64,000 bases of DNA from Saccharopolyspora indica (GTDB lineage: Bacteria > Actinomycetota > Actinomycetes > Mycobacteriales > Pseudonocardiaceae): assembly GCF_027853965.1 (NCBI RefSeq), contig NZ_JAQGLB010000010.1, positions 245,792-309,791 on the forward strand. The letters run 5' to 3'. Position 1 is the stretch's first letter. Each line of letters begins with the position of its first letter. This document shows, in pieces, positions 63,887 through 64,000 of the stretch. The notes beneath the pieces are model-generated. The model was not told the DNA's origin, did not search any database, and saw only the letters and a list, made by a program, of their open reading frames with translations. The translations under genes and the position numbers were made by a program.

Positions 63887-64000
63887 GCGTCGAGGTCGGC
63901 AGCCCGGTGGCCGGTCTGGCCGCCGCGCTCGGCGAGGTGCCGGACCCGGTGTTCTCGCAGGCCATGGTCGGGCCGGGGATGGCGATCAAGCCGTCCGGCG
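63883..64000 (+). CDS. PTS EIIA, glucose type (3' partial)
   Basis: Only the first 39 residues are in the window. They carry the EIIA-Glc signature SPVAGLAAALGEVPDPVFSQ followed by AMVGPGMAIKPSG. It should carry a phospho-His further downstream and link HPr to EIIB. Confidence 0.93.
   Translation, partial: MSVEVGSPVAGLAAALGEVPDPVFSQAMVGPGMAIKPSG

Noticed and set aside
1..64000. CRISPR arrays, prophage or IS elements
   Set aside because: No regularly spaced repeats, transposase, integrase or phage structural genes were recognised anywhere in the window.

Overview
The window is chromosomal DNA from a high-GC actinobacterium, most likely of the order Pseudonocardiales and Saccharopolyspora-like. 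The evidence is strong G/C bias at third codon positions, many GTG/TTG starts, GTGA/ATGA start-stop overlaps, and a gene order that largely follows the Mycobacterium tuberculosis Rv2614c-Rv2552c block (thrS, HIT, pgsA, pdxS/T, yebC, ruvCAB, yajC-secDF, apt, relA, ppi, MBL hydrolase, hisS, radical SAM, aspS, rarA, alaS, ruvX, mltG, aroE). The genus is an inference; no rRNA or tRNA gene is present.

Layout. 1-13.1 kb: a 5'-truncated NACHT-type membrane NTPase, an aldehyde dehydrogenase, a MetE-like protein, an FprA-type reductase, a methyltransferase overlapping a GGDEF/degenerate-EAL protein, then thrS and a HIT protein. 13.1-22.7 kb: YceI, the phosphatidylinositol-phosphate synthase pgsA, pdxS on the minus strand with a candidate PdxR operator, an EF-G-like protein with altered GTPase residues, an XRE-cupin regulator divergent from azlCD, an amino-acid permease, pdxT and yebC. 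22.7-36.3 kb: ruvC-ruvA-ruvB with an SOS box, yajC, secD-secF-apt, relA, a membrane-anchored cyclophilin, an MBL hydrolase and hisS. 36.3-44.4 kb: membrane proteins including a YibE/F protein, peptidase E, a small CxxC protein, an SOS-box radical SAM gene, an HTH regulator in AT-richer surroundings, and aspS.

44.4-54.6 kb is accessory: DUF389 protein, kinase-fold protein, GNAT, a small secreted protein, carbonic anhydrase plus SulP transporter (a likely bicarbonate module), rarA, a 2-hydroxyacid dehydrogenase, and a DGPF protein/ECF42 sigma operon with a matching promoter. 54.8-60.7 kb is a tight collinear run DUF948-DUF6167-alaS-ruvX-mltG-aroE. 60.9-64 kb is an N-acetylglucosamine-type PTS locus: HPr, EIIC and a GntR regulator on the minus strand, diverging from EIIB-EIIA, with a dre-like site between.

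The most unusual signals are non-coding. AT-rich palindromes with TTTC-N4-GAAA cores sit at three convergent gene junctions, one of them a perfect 48-bp palindrome. A 46-nt CCCGTGAGC...GCTCACGGG hairpin occurs twice. A dispersed intergenic element with identical 15- and 17-bp ends flanks ruvB. No CRISPR array, prophage, IS element or complete novel defence system was found.
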